The translations under genes were made by a program, and so were the position numbers. The notes beneath the pieces were generated by a model. The model was not told the origin of the DNA. It saw only the letters and a list, made by a program, of their open reading frames with translations, and searched no databases. From positions 127,690 to 191,689 of the forward strand of contig CAYZMS010000003.1 of NCBI GenBank assembly GCA_964479625.1: a stretch of DNA of 64,000 nucleotides, read 5' to 3'. The DNA comes from CAYZMS01 sp964479625. Lineage in GTDB: Bacteria; Bacteroidota; Bacteroidia; Chitinophagales; Saprospiraceae. Positions 19,501-26,138 of the stretch are shown piece by piece (position 1 is the first letter of the stretch; each line of letters begins with the position of its first letter).

Positions 19501-20452
19501 GCTCCTCAAGGACTATCTTAAACACCACTGGACACAAGAGGTGCCGGATACTCCAATTCCTCCTGACTTAGTGGAAGTAGAAGGCGGGGCCTTTGAAATG
19601 GGCAAAGGCTGGTTTGAAGCCTTCAATGCTTTCCTGAAAGACGAACGTGGTCAAGAATTACCTGATGAGTATCAGGTTCAATATCCTTCTTATCAGGCGC
19701 AGGTGGATACCTTTTACATGGCCAGGTACCCTGTGACAGTGGGTGAGTTTGCTCGCTTTGTGAGGGCTACAGGCTATCGCACACGGGCAGAGCGGTTTGG
19801 CTTTGCCTTTGCAACCCATATTTACACCGAATGGCGAGAAAGTAAAAGTATTAACATGTATACAGATTATCTGCTGCCAGGTCTGCATTGGCGACATTCA
19901 GTGTGGGGGAATGTACTGCTTCAGGAGGAATCTGCCGATCTGCCGGTAGTGTATATTAGTTTTGAAGATGCAATTGCCTATGCACAATGGCTTACGGATA
20001 CTATTGGAAACGGGGGAAGATACCGTTTACCTACCGAAGCGGAGTGGGAATATGCCGCCAGGGGCGGCAGACAGTCCGAAGGCTACTTATATGCTGGTAG
20101 TGACACTATCGATGAGGTAGCCCAGTACCTTGAGAAAGCCCCTAAAGGATTACGACGGGTGGGAGGGGCACACCTGGCCGACATGGATAAACCCAACGAA
20201 TTGGGCTTATACGATATGAGCGGCAACGTATATGAATGGTGCCTGGATTGGTTTGGGATGGATTATTTCGCACATTGCAAATCGGAAGAGCCTGTGTTGA
20301 ATCCTACCGGACCGGAGAAGGGTACGCACCGGGTGATCCGCGGTGGTTCATGGATCCACTTTGCGGTGCACTGCCGAACGGCGGACCGCTACGGGTACCT
20401 TCCCGACCGCCGTGACTCCTTTATTGGCTTCCGCCTGGTTTTCGTCCCGTAG
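16514..20452 (+). CDS. CHAT-NACHT-LRR-FGE protein, DGR target
   Basis: This 1312-residue protein looks like a STAND-type immune or conflict effector. Residues 1-190 resemble a CHAT (caspase-like) protease with catalytic His68 (LLHIVAHG) and Cys111 (YLGVCDS). A NACHT-type ATPase has Walker A GAAGSGKT at 385-392, Walker B ILILDALDEL near 437-446, sensor VLGFRDTF at 471-478 and the helical-domain motif TFSHSNFIDYF near 652-662. Residues about 925-995 have a few leucine-rich-like strands. Residues about 1018-1312 are an FGE-sulfatase/C-type-lectin-like domain with YRLPTEAEWEYAARGG, LGLYDMSGNVYEWC and VIRGGSW. The last 44 codons are the variable repeat. It lacks signal peptide, so it probably acts in the cytoplasm. 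The protease is the likely output and the lectin fold the sensor. Confidence 0.85.
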   Translation: MGTPSRVFQFIAPHFVKGNDVQAGKEFEAIQKYIYPPDILYRYEQVAYSDLWTKTTHQRPHLLHIVAHGNDGQLLAADAYLQHLEVDAHFLAAEVKAHFGSHLQYVYLGVCDSVGLARSIAAQGYTVLCFEGKVEPEKGVFFAETFYKFFLQEKKDFYTAFTAAKNSWKANGYHDNGVVPRFYCAESTPPLQFIWNKDQYKALLEKVRSARKPRLLEELFDELRLDASRLEPFNLHEVYQYLKGSNALFPLRDRAETYFLHHKHLYTEAFMDIEEGLLKPYLELPSPAEIQKQSAIAATSLDYKRPLGWVVGKKRLTSEGLELLAKELVLPLGLDFNRVKAHLLGESLSLKVCILPDGKEGAPMNTKQFLPWLIGQKSRFFVLRGAAGSGKTTFLVDTVKQHFQRETPQKIFIARFSDVEKLKVQLGKWEKDAIGNILILDALDELYDGSQTIFDLLTQKDHPVRAFSKVVLGFRDTFLTANENLEEAIEREDWVLLHMAPLQFLDVERYLRESFPVNKMQKEYGDARRFIMDGDSLPPKLRDGVTPFVLYHIQFLLEAPPQDGPLTYWDVMNRLVEKILDKGSPQDRRNSQVYKQKMLEVFKAKVLQAYQQGEKDGPLMFTQQDLENLSIDERLLRNFSFLSIVEGNPKGDYTFSHSNFIDYFLALLLFEGHIRELDFDKSRYPDAYRLYQISCWKRIAPKGVYQYDWDPLVASTLPCFAFQVMVRKQGGQLPLRHPSISKYFRNVFKDWNPVTWNKAKKLAAQNSEGADISGGIKAFKQRSRWGGDSEELAQLIDFKHNNFRHPLYRDVFAFLYYQEQGRNPALDFLDKSPFGWLFRYEQNWLEYGEQAAAYSLVYPVKENAQAYNLLQRAIGVDTFTAFDQEVYAALQTPAILEQYYEHAKHLHIQVHPDNLPARLLERIPFPEQFEELSIGGNTALVGDWDLRAFENLEMLDLSGVDIKRLRITGCPPLLNVIMHPAADQLQINGGDKVGLELLKDYLKHHWTQEVPDTPIPPDLVEVEGGAFEMGKGWFEAFNAFLKDERGQELPDEYQVQYPSYQAQVDTFYMARYPVTVGEFARFVRATGYRTRAERFGFAFATHIYTEWRESKSINMYTDYLLPGLHWRHSVWGNVLLQEESADLPVVYISFEDAIAYAQWLTDTIGNGGRYRLPTEAEWEYAARGGRQSEGYLYAGSDTIDEVAQYLEKAPKGLRRVGGAHLADMDKPNELGLYDMSGNVYEWCLDWFGMDYFAHCKSEEPVLNPTGPEKGTHRVIRGGSWIHFAVHCRTADRYGYLPDRRDSFIGFRLVFVP
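20319..20452 (+). repeat. DGR variable repeat (VR)
   Basis: This 134-base segment ends at the stop codon of the target gene and matches the template repeat at 22068-22201 in 120 positions. All 14 differences fall where the template has A: 8 A-to-T, 4 A-to-G and 2 A-to-C, between 20355 and 20421. They change 11 codons (residues 1281-1283, 1291, 1293-1296, 1299, 1301, 1303), including every AAC/AAT codon of the template. The last 31 bases are identical, as expected for the initiation of mutagenic homing. Confidence 0.97.
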
Positions 20453-20468
20453 TCAGTTTGCAGTGTAG

Positions 20469-20493
20469 TCCGGCTTTACTCATGAGTTAAAGC
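20469..20493. promoter_or_regulatory. Palindrome downstream of VR, likely target-recognition hairpin
   Basis: Bases 20473-20493 form a near-perfect palindrome around ACTCATGAGT with arms GCTTT and AAAGC and one extra T. It starts 20 bases after the VR. In phage BPP-1 a hairpin or cruciform just after the VR, absent after the TR, is needed for homing; this one has the same placement and the TR flank lacks the second arm. Bases 20469-20486 recur inverted at 22202-22219. Confidence 0.6.
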
Positions 20494-20495
20494 GA

Positions 20496-20556
20496 GTTGA
20501 CAAAAAAAGGAGAGGAAGGGTGAGGGACGAACCCTCCGCGCCTTTTTTTCGTCAAC
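20496..20556. terminator. Large hairpin between target gene and accessory gene
   Basis: GTTGACAAAAAAAGG (20496-20510) pairs with CCTTTTTTTCGTCAAC (20541-20556) as 15 base pairs with one bulged C. Inside, AGGGT (20517-20521) and ACCCT (20531-20535) can form a second stem. It may terminate transcripts of the target gene or act as a DGR structural element. A 12-bp palindrome GGCCATATGGCC follows at 20574-20585, before the accessory gene. Confidence 0.55.
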
Positions 20557-20607
20557 GAGCTAGAATAAACCTGGGCCATATGGCCAAATTCCGTAAAATG
20601 TAATACC

Positions 20608-21072
20608 ATGCAAATTAAACTTTTTACCATTCCGGTGGGCGATGGTGGTGCTGTTGTACAGGAGATGAACACCTTTCTACGGGGCAATAAAATCCTCGAG
20701 GTAGAGAATCAGCTTATAAGTAATGATAAGGGGGCATATTGGTGCTTTTGTGTTCGTTATATTGAACGAGTATACCCGGAAGCAAGTAGAAAAAGGAGTA
20801 GCAAAGTAGACTACCGCAAGGTGTTGGATGAAACCTCCTTCCAAAAGTTCTCTAAATTACGAGAGATAAGGAAAAAGGCGGCCGCTGAGGAAGGGATATC
20901 CACTTTCATCATCTTCACGGATGAGGAACTGGCTGAACTGGCAAAATTGGATGAAATCTCCGAGAAGACTATGCTGGGGATTAAAGGCATAGGCGAAAAA
21001 AAAGTAGCACGATTCGCCAAATATTTCATTATCAAACCGGAAAGCGATGAAACGGAAGGGGTACCTCATTGA
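20608..21072 (+). CDS. HRDC-domain DGR accessory protein
   Basis: This 154-residue protein occupies the position where many DGRs encode Avd. Residues 1-60 (IKLFTIPVGDGGAVVQEMN, then AYWCFCVRYIE) form an N-terminal domain also seen with HRDC-type accessory proteins. Residues about 75-150 form an HRDC domain with EEGISTFIIFTDEELAEL, LDEISEKTMLGIKGIGEKK and RFAKYFI, like the nucleic-acid-binding domain at the end of RecQ. It probably binds template RNA or cDNA and helps the RT. Its stop overlaps the RT start by 26 bases, implying coupled translation. Confidence 0.85.
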   Translation: MQIKLFTIPVGDGGAVVQEMNTFLRGNKILEVENQLISNDKGAYWCFCVRYIERVYPEASRKRSSKVDYRKVLDETSFQKFSKLREIRKKAAAEEGISTFIIFTDEELAELAKLDEISEKTMLGIKGIGEKKVARFAKYFIIKPESDETEGVPH

Positions 21073-22048
21073 ACCAATCGCGGAAATGGAGAACCTGGAA
21101 CTCGCCTATTATAAGGCCCGAAAGGGTAAGGTGGAGAAACAGAGCGTTTATGGCTATGGAAAGAACCTACAGGAAAACCTGCGTGTACTGCAATGCCAAA
21201 TACTGTCGGGAGAGATAGAGGTGGGCGGCTATCACTATTTTACTGTTTATGACCCAAAGAAAAGGCAGATTTGCGCCCCACCCTTTGCACAGCGCGTATT
21301 GCATCATGCCCTAATGAATGTGTGCCACCCCTTTTTTGAAAAAGTGCAAACTGCAGATAGTTACGCTAGTCGAGTAGGAAAGGGTACTTATGCAGCACTT
21401 GATCAGGCAAAGGAGTATAACCGCTGCTATGCTTGGTTTCTCAAATTGGATGCGCGCAAGTACTTTGACAGCATTCATCACAGCGTTTTGCGCAGGCAGC
21501 TTCACCGTATGTTCAAAGATGCACAATTATTAGGGATTTTTGAGCAGATCCTGGGCAGTTACTGCGCCGGCTCTTGCCGAGGCCTACCCATCGGGAACTT
21601 GACGAGCCAATATTTTGCGAACCATTACCTATCTGCCGCTGACCACTTCGCTAAGGAAGCCCTCTGCCTTCCAGCATATATTCGTTACATGGACGACATG
21701 GTATTATGGCATAACGAAAAGGAAGTATTACTTCAAGCGGGCCGTCGTTTTAAGGACTTTGTTGAGAACCAACTGAAACTGGAGCTAAAGCCCTTCTGCC
21801 TTAATAAAAGCTCAGCAGGGCTACCGTTTTTAGGCTACCTGTTGTATCCCAATTACACCCGTCTTGCCCAAAGAAGCCGCAAACGGTTTATCCAGAAAAC
21901 CAGGGAATACACCCGGTTCTTACAGGAGGGTAAATGGTCTCAGAAAGAGTATCAGCGTCATATGGAGCCGCTTATTGCATGCACACTCCATGCAGATACG
22001 GAGGCGTTTCGGCGAAAGGAGCTTCTTCGAACAAAAGACCTAACATAA
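21047..22048 (+). CDS. DGR reverse transcriptase
   Basis: This 333-residue reverse transcriptase copies the template RNA with errors at adenines. It has motif A LDARKYFDSI at 134-143, the DGR-type motif GLPIGNLTSQYFAN at 179-192, the catalytic YMDD at 214-217 and FLGYLL near 260 in the thumb-side motif. The IGNxxSQ form of the fourth motif is typical of DGR and distinguishes it from retron and group II intron enzymes. It lacks an endonuclease or maturase domain, as DGR enzymes do. The start ATG lies within the HRDC gene. The template repeat begins 20 bases after the stop. Confidence 0.95.
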   Translation: MKRKGYLIEPIAEMENLELAYYKARKGKVEKQSVYGYGKNLQENLRVLQCQILSGEIEVGGYHYFTVYDPKKRQICAPPFAQRVLHHALMNVCHPFFEKVQTADSYASRVGKGTYAALDQAKEYNRCYAWFLKLDARKYFDSIHHSVLRRQLHRMFKDAQLLGIFEQILGSYCAGSCRGLPIGNLTSQYFANHYLSAADHFAKEALCLPAYIRYMDDMVLWHNEKEVLLQAGRRFKDFVENQLKLELKPFCLNKSSAGLPFLGYLLYPNYTRLAQRSRKRFIQKTREYTRFLQEGKWSQKEYQRHMEPLIACTLHADTEAFRRKELLRTKDLT

Positions 22049-22067
22049 AGCAAAAGGGCATCCATCG

Positions 22068-22201
22068 AGGGTACGCACCGGGTGATCCGCGGTGGTTCAT
22101 GGAACAACAATGCGGTGCACTGCCGAACGGCGAACCGCAACAGGAACCATCCCGACAACCGTAACTCCAATATTGGCTTCCGCCTGGTTTTCGTCCCGTA
22201 G
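22068..22201 (+). repeat. DGR template repeat (TR)
   Basis: This non-coding 134-base copy of the target gene's 3' end lies 20 bases after the RT stop. Read in the target frame it encodes Asn, Arg or His at the 11 variable positions, with nine AAC/AAT codons placed so that changing their A residues reaches many amino acids. Of the 24 adenines between the first and last changed codons, 14 differ from the VR; no other base differs anywhere in the repeat. It is probably transcribed with the RT into a template RNA. Confidence 0.97.
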
Positions 22202-22468
22202 CTCATGAGTAAAGCCGGATGGCTGCTACTGAACAGGTGGGTGTCCCTGCTCCCGATCATAGGGACAAATATTTTTATAAATGTACGGTGCTGGTAGGGG
22301 CAAATGGATGTTTGTCATCGAACGCTCCGTGCATTATTTGGATTCGGTGAAAAAGTATTTGACAAATGGGACGATCAAGGGGTTGATGAGAAGCATTTTC
22401 TTAAACCTTCTTCCGTTTCGATAGGGGCAAGCCTTTTCAAACTGCATCTTGGTAGAAAAAGCAAACGT

Positions 22469-23044
22469 ATGCGACTCCAAATTGTATTTACATTAGCAAT
22501 GGCATGCCTGGGTAGCATAGCCGTTGTTGGCCAGGAGGAAACTCTTTTCGGAAACGCTGATCTGGAGATCACCGGGGCCTGGTTTAGCAGTACCCACAAT
22601 TTTTCTTTTTATTCGCAGGAGGTGGAATACCTTTCCGGGGGGAATATCGGCCTGGAATTTGGTCGCTCATTTATCCTGGGTTGGGCCTGGCAGCGGGTTC
22701 GGGACGAGGCCTCCTTCCTGGATAATGACCAGGATTACGAGCTCAACCACCATGGTCTGCTTCTTGCCTATGTGCCCCACTCGTATCGGGCTTTCCATCC
22801 CTATTTTTCCGCTTATGCCGGAGGTGGGCGGGTTAAACAAAAAGGGGGTGACTCTGACCGGATTTTCGGCATCACTCCGGCAGTAGGCGTTGAAGCCAAT
22901 TTGACGGATTGGCTGCGGCTGGGGGCCGAGGGCGGCTATCGCTTTATCATGGATGTAGACCTTCCGGAACTGGAAAGCCCGGATGTATCTGCGCCTTTTA
23001 TCCAGTTGCAACTACGCCTGGGCTATTCCTGGGGATTTTGGTAG
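22469..23044 (+). CDS. Outer-membrane beta-barrel protein
   Basis: The ATG at 22469 gives 191 residues beginning with a signal peptide (MRLQIVFTLAMACLGSIA, cleavage after VVGQ); an upstream in-frame start at 22304 would add 55 residues with no domain and was rejected. Alternating strands such as YEVEYLSGGNIGLEFG-like stretches, FHPYFSAYAGGG and LRLGAEGGYRFIM, and the final LRLGYSWGFW with terminal aromatic residue fit a small outer-membrane barrel. It does not belong to the DGR. Function is unknown. Confidence 0.7.
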   Translation: MRLQIVFTLAMACLGSIAVVGQEETLFGNADLEITGAWFSSTHNFSFYSQEVEYLSGGNIGLEFGRSFILGWAWQRVRDEASFLDNDQDYELNHHGLLLAYVPHSYRAFHPYFSAYAGGGRVKQKGGDSDRIFGITPAVGVEANLTDWLRLGAEGGYRFIMDVDLPELESPDVSAPFIQLQLRLGYSWGFW

Positions 23045-23159
23045 AAGGCAATGGGAATGCCCTGGACTTAAAACGAGCTGTTAAAAAACAATTTCTTTGG
23101 AATACGCATCCCTAAGTCCGGGTTTTCCGTTAAATTTCTATCATTTAACTGGATTTACC

Positions 23160-26138
23160 ATGTTTCCACCTTTCCCCCGTGTGACGCTCTTCGCTTTTTT
23201 GCTTTTATCGGTCTCTGCCTACGCCCAAAAAGGGTTTGTGCTAACGGCCGGTGTCGACCCTGATGAAGATCGATGGGTAGATTCTGTTTATCAATCCTTT
23301 ACAGAAGAAGAACGCCTTGGGCAACTATTTATGATCCGGGCCCATTCGGACCTTGGGGGTGACCACGTCCGGCAGGTGGAGCGATTGATCGAAAAATACA
23401 AACCTGGTGGCCTGTGCTTTTTTCAGGGGACCCCGGAAAAGCAGGTGGAACTGATCAATCGATACCAGCAATTGGCGGCGCCGCTGCCCCTTTTTATCGC
23501 CGTAGATGCGGAATGGGGACTGGGCATGCGGATGAAGGAATCCGCCATATCCTTTCCCCGCCAATTGACCCTTGGGGCTATTCAGGATAATAACCTGCTG
23601 TATCAAATGGGTAGAGAGATCGCCCGTCAATTAAAAGCGACCGGGGTGCATATCAACTTTGCCCCCGTTGCGGATATTAACAACAATCCGGCCAACCCCG
23701 TCATACACACCCGGTCCTTTGGGGAAGATCGCTACAATGTCACGGTAAAATCCTATATGTACATGAAGGGATTACAGGATGCTGGGGTCATGGCTTGCGC
23801 CAAGCACTTCCCGGGCCATGGGGATACGGATGTGGACTCCCATTATGACCTGCCCGTGATCCGGCATTCAAGGGCGCGCCTCGACAGCCTCGAGCTTTAC
23901 CCCTTCCAGGCGCTCTCCCGCTATGGGGTGGGGAGTATGATGGTGGCGCATTTACAGGTTCCAGCCCTGGATGACCGCCCGAACCGGCCAACCACTCTGT
24001 CCCGGAAAACCGTCAACGAGCTATTAAGAAAGGAAATGGAATTCGAAGGGCTGATCTTTACCGATGCCCTGGAAATGAAAGGGGTAACCAAGCATCATGC
24101 CTCTGGCATCGTAGAAGCGGAGGCCCTGCTGGCAGGGAACGATGTTTTGGTATTACCGGAAGATATGTCAGCCGCGGTGCGTGCGATACGGGCGTACCGG
24201 GAGGAAGGGAAAATTTCTGAAACCGCCCTACGGGCTTCCGTTTATCGGGTGCTGCGGGCAAAATACCGACTCGGACTTAAGCAAAAACCCGACTTAAAGG
24301 CGGAAGGAGTAGCTGGATCCATCAATTCCGACTCGGCCCAAATACTTCGCAGAACCCTTATTCGAAAGGCCCTGACGATGGTTCGAAACAGGGAAAACCT
24401 CATTCCCTTTCAAAAACTGGATACCACGACTTTGGCCAGTTTAAGCTTTGGTAATAGTTCGAAAACCGCCTTTCAGGACCGCCTGGGGAGTTACGCCAGA
24501 ATGGTCCATGCCCAATCCGGTTTTGATATTTCTTCTGAAAGGGCAGCTTCTTTACTGAGTTTATTGAGTGAAAAGGATGCTGTCCTTGTAGGGCTCCATA
24601 ACCTTAGTGGTAAGTTGGAGGATAATTTTGGTATTAGCGGGAGTGCATTGGATTTTCTTCGAAGCTTGAATGAACGAACCAATGTCGTCATTGTCAACTT
24701 TGGCACCCCGTACGCCCTACGGTACTTTGATGCTTTCGAATGGGTGGTCCAGGCCTATGAAAATGACCCTTTGACCCAGGATCTGACGGCGCAGTCGATT
24801 TTTGGTGTATTTGGTATGGAAGGCCGACTTCCGGTCACCGCTTCTGGGCGCTCCCATTACAATGCCGGTGTGAATACCAGTAGGCTGTATCGAATGGGCT
24901 ATGGCCTGCCGGCAGAAGTTGGCCTCTGGGCAGATACGCTCGGCATGATCCCCCAACTGATGAAAGAAGCCACGAGCGAAAAAGCCACTCCCGGAGGAGT
25001 CGTACTGGCGGCCAAAAATGGAACAATAATCTTTCAAAAAGCTTTTGGATACCACACTTATGATCGAAAACGACCGGTACAACTGACAGATGTCTACGAC
25101 CTCGCTTCCATAACCAAGGTCGCTGCCACTACGCTTGCGCTCATGCGATTGTATGAGCAGGGGAAGGTGGACATAGACCAAGCTCTTAGTATCTATCTGC
25201 ACGAATTAAAAAACACGGATAAATCTGCCATTCTCATCCGGGATATCATGGCCCATCACGCCGGGCTCCGGGATTGGATCCCTTTTTTTGAGCAAACGGT
25301 AGACAACAAACGGCCTCTTTCCAGGTACTATAGCCCCAGGGTGGTGGAGGGCTTTGAGGTCCCGGTTGCTGAAAACCTCTTCCTGCGTACGGATTTTGTG
25401 GATAGTATCTGGTTCCAGATCCAGACTTCCGAATTGAGGGGTCGAACCGATTACCGATACAGCGACCTGGGGTTTTACTGGTTGGGAGAGTTGGTGAAGC
25501 GGGTAAGCGGCAGGCCGCTGGATCAATACGTCGATGAAGAGTTTTATCGTCCGCTGGGCTTGCAATCCATGCGTTTCAACCCCTGGGGTAGCCTGCCTCG
25601 CGAAATGATCGTCCCCACAGAAGAGGACCGGTATTTCCGGCGTAGTCGCCTTCAGGGCTATGTGCATGACATGGGAGCCGCAATGCTGGGCGGGGTCAGT
25701 GGCCATGCCGGCCTGTTTAGCGATATGAATGACCTGGCCATTTTGATGCAGATGTTAATGCAGGAAGGGTACTATGGCGGCCAACGCTATTTTCAACCGG
25801 AGACCGTTCGCCTATTTACCCAACGACATGAGCGCAGCAGCAGGAGAGGGCTGGGGTTTGATCTGCTGGAGCTGAACGAGCAGCGCTCCATAAACTTGTC
25901 TACCCGAGCTTCCGTGCGTACCTTTGGGCATCTTGGGTTTACGGGAACGTGCACCTGGGCGGATCCGGAAACCGGCATTCTTTATGTTTTTTTGTCGAAC
26001 CGGACCTTTCCCAGTATGCATAATTATAAATTGGTAGAACTGGATACCCGACCCCGCATCCAGGATCTGATCTACAGATCACAAATTGAAGAACAAAAGG
26101 GTTCGGCCCCGTCGAATATAATAAATACCGGTCGATGA
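23160..26138 (+). CDS. GH3 beta-N-acetylglucosaminidase fused to serine beta-lactamase domain
   Basis: This 992-residue exported protein carries two enzymes. Residues about 25-400 are a NagZ-like glycoside hydrolase 3 with KHFPGHGDTDVDSHYDLP near 213-230 and the nucleophile loop GLIFTDALEMKGV near 296-308. A linker or GH3 C-terminal domain leads to a class C beta-lactamase-type domain with DLASITKV (Ser-x-x-Lys) near 647-654, YSD near 764 and HLGFTG near 921. The pair would cut GlcNAc links in peptidoglycan and act on peptides or esters. The ATG at 23160 starts a clean signal peptide. It overlaps the LolC/E-type gene by four bases. Confidence 0.88.
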   Translation: MFPPFPRVTLFAFLLLSVSAYAQKGFVLTAGVDPDEDRWVDSVYQSFTEEERLGQLFMIRAHSDLGGDHVRQVERLIEKYKPGGLCFFQGTPEKQVELINRYQQLAAPLPLFIAVDAEWGLGMRMKESAISFPRQLTLGAIQDNNLLYQMGREIARQLKATGVHINFAPVADINNNPANPVIHTRSFGEDRYNVTVKSYMYMKGLQDAGVMACAKHFPGHGDTDVDSHYDLPVIRHSRARLDSLELYPFQALSRYGVGSMMVAHLQVPALDDRPNRPTTLSRKTVNELLRKEMEFEGLIFTDALEMKGVTKHHASGIVEAEALLAGNDVLVLPEDMSAAVRAIRAYREEGKISETALRASVYRVLRAKYRLGLKQKPDLKAEGVAGSINSDSAQILRRTLIRKALTMVRNRENLIPFQKLDTTTLASLSFGNSSKTAFQDRLGSYARMVHAQSGFDISSERAASLLSLLSEKDAVLVGLHNLSGKLEDNFGISGSALDFLRSLNERTNVVIVNFGTPYALRYFDAFEWVVQAYENDPLTQDLTAQSIFGVFGMEGRLPVTASGRSHYNAGVNTSRLYRMGYGLPAEVGLWADTLGMIPQLMKEATSEKATPGGVVLAAKNGTIIFQKAFGYHTYDRKRPVQLTDVYDLASITKVAATTLALMRLYEQGKVDIDQALSIYLHELKNTDKSAILIRDIMAHHAGLRDWIPFFEQTVDNKRPLSRYYSPRVVEGFEVPVAENLFLRTDFVDSIWFQIQTSELRGRTDYRYSDLGFYWLGELVKRVSGRPLDQYVDEEFYRPLGLQSMRFNPWGSLPREMIVPTEEDRYFRRSRLQGYVHDMGAAMLGGVSGHAGLFSDMNDLAILMQMLMQEGYYGGQRYFQPETVRLFTQRHERSSRRGLGFDLLELNEQRSINLSTRASVRTFGHLGFTGTCTWADPETGILYVFLSNRTFPSMHNYKLVELDTRPRIQDLIYRSQIEEQKGSAPSNIINTGR

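Larger units (their letters stand above)
20469..22219. repeat. 18-bp inverted repeat flanking the DGR cassette
   Basis: TCCGGCTTTACTCATGAG at 20469-20486 occurs as its exact reverse complement at 22202-22219. The copies begin 17 bases after the VR and directly after the TR, so they bracket the HRDC gene, the reverse transcriptase and the TR. Only the terminal 18 bases at each side are repeated. They may pair in RNA or mark the cassette ends; the role is unknown. Confidence 0.85.

Noticed and set aside
20487..20687. Minus-strand 66-codon frame between VR and accessory gene
   Set aside because: It lies across the large hairpin and the start of the HRDC gene, has no recognisable product and is best read as an antisense shadow.
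21047..22048. Retron or group II intron RT
   Set aside because: The VR/TR pair, the IGNxxSQ motif and lack of maturase, endonuclease and msr/msd structures point to a DGR.
21934..22164. 76-codon frame running through the TR
   Set aside because: It overlaps the RT 3' end and template repeat in another frame; the TR is a non-coding template.
16019..22219. Mobile element or prophage carrying the DGR
   Set aside because: No integrase, transposase, tRNA attachment site or direct repeats were found around 15.7-22.3 kb; only the 18-bp inverted pair.
22304..22468. N-terminal extension of the beta-barrel gene
   Set aside because: It would place 55 polar residues before a clear signal peptide; the ATG at 22469 is better.
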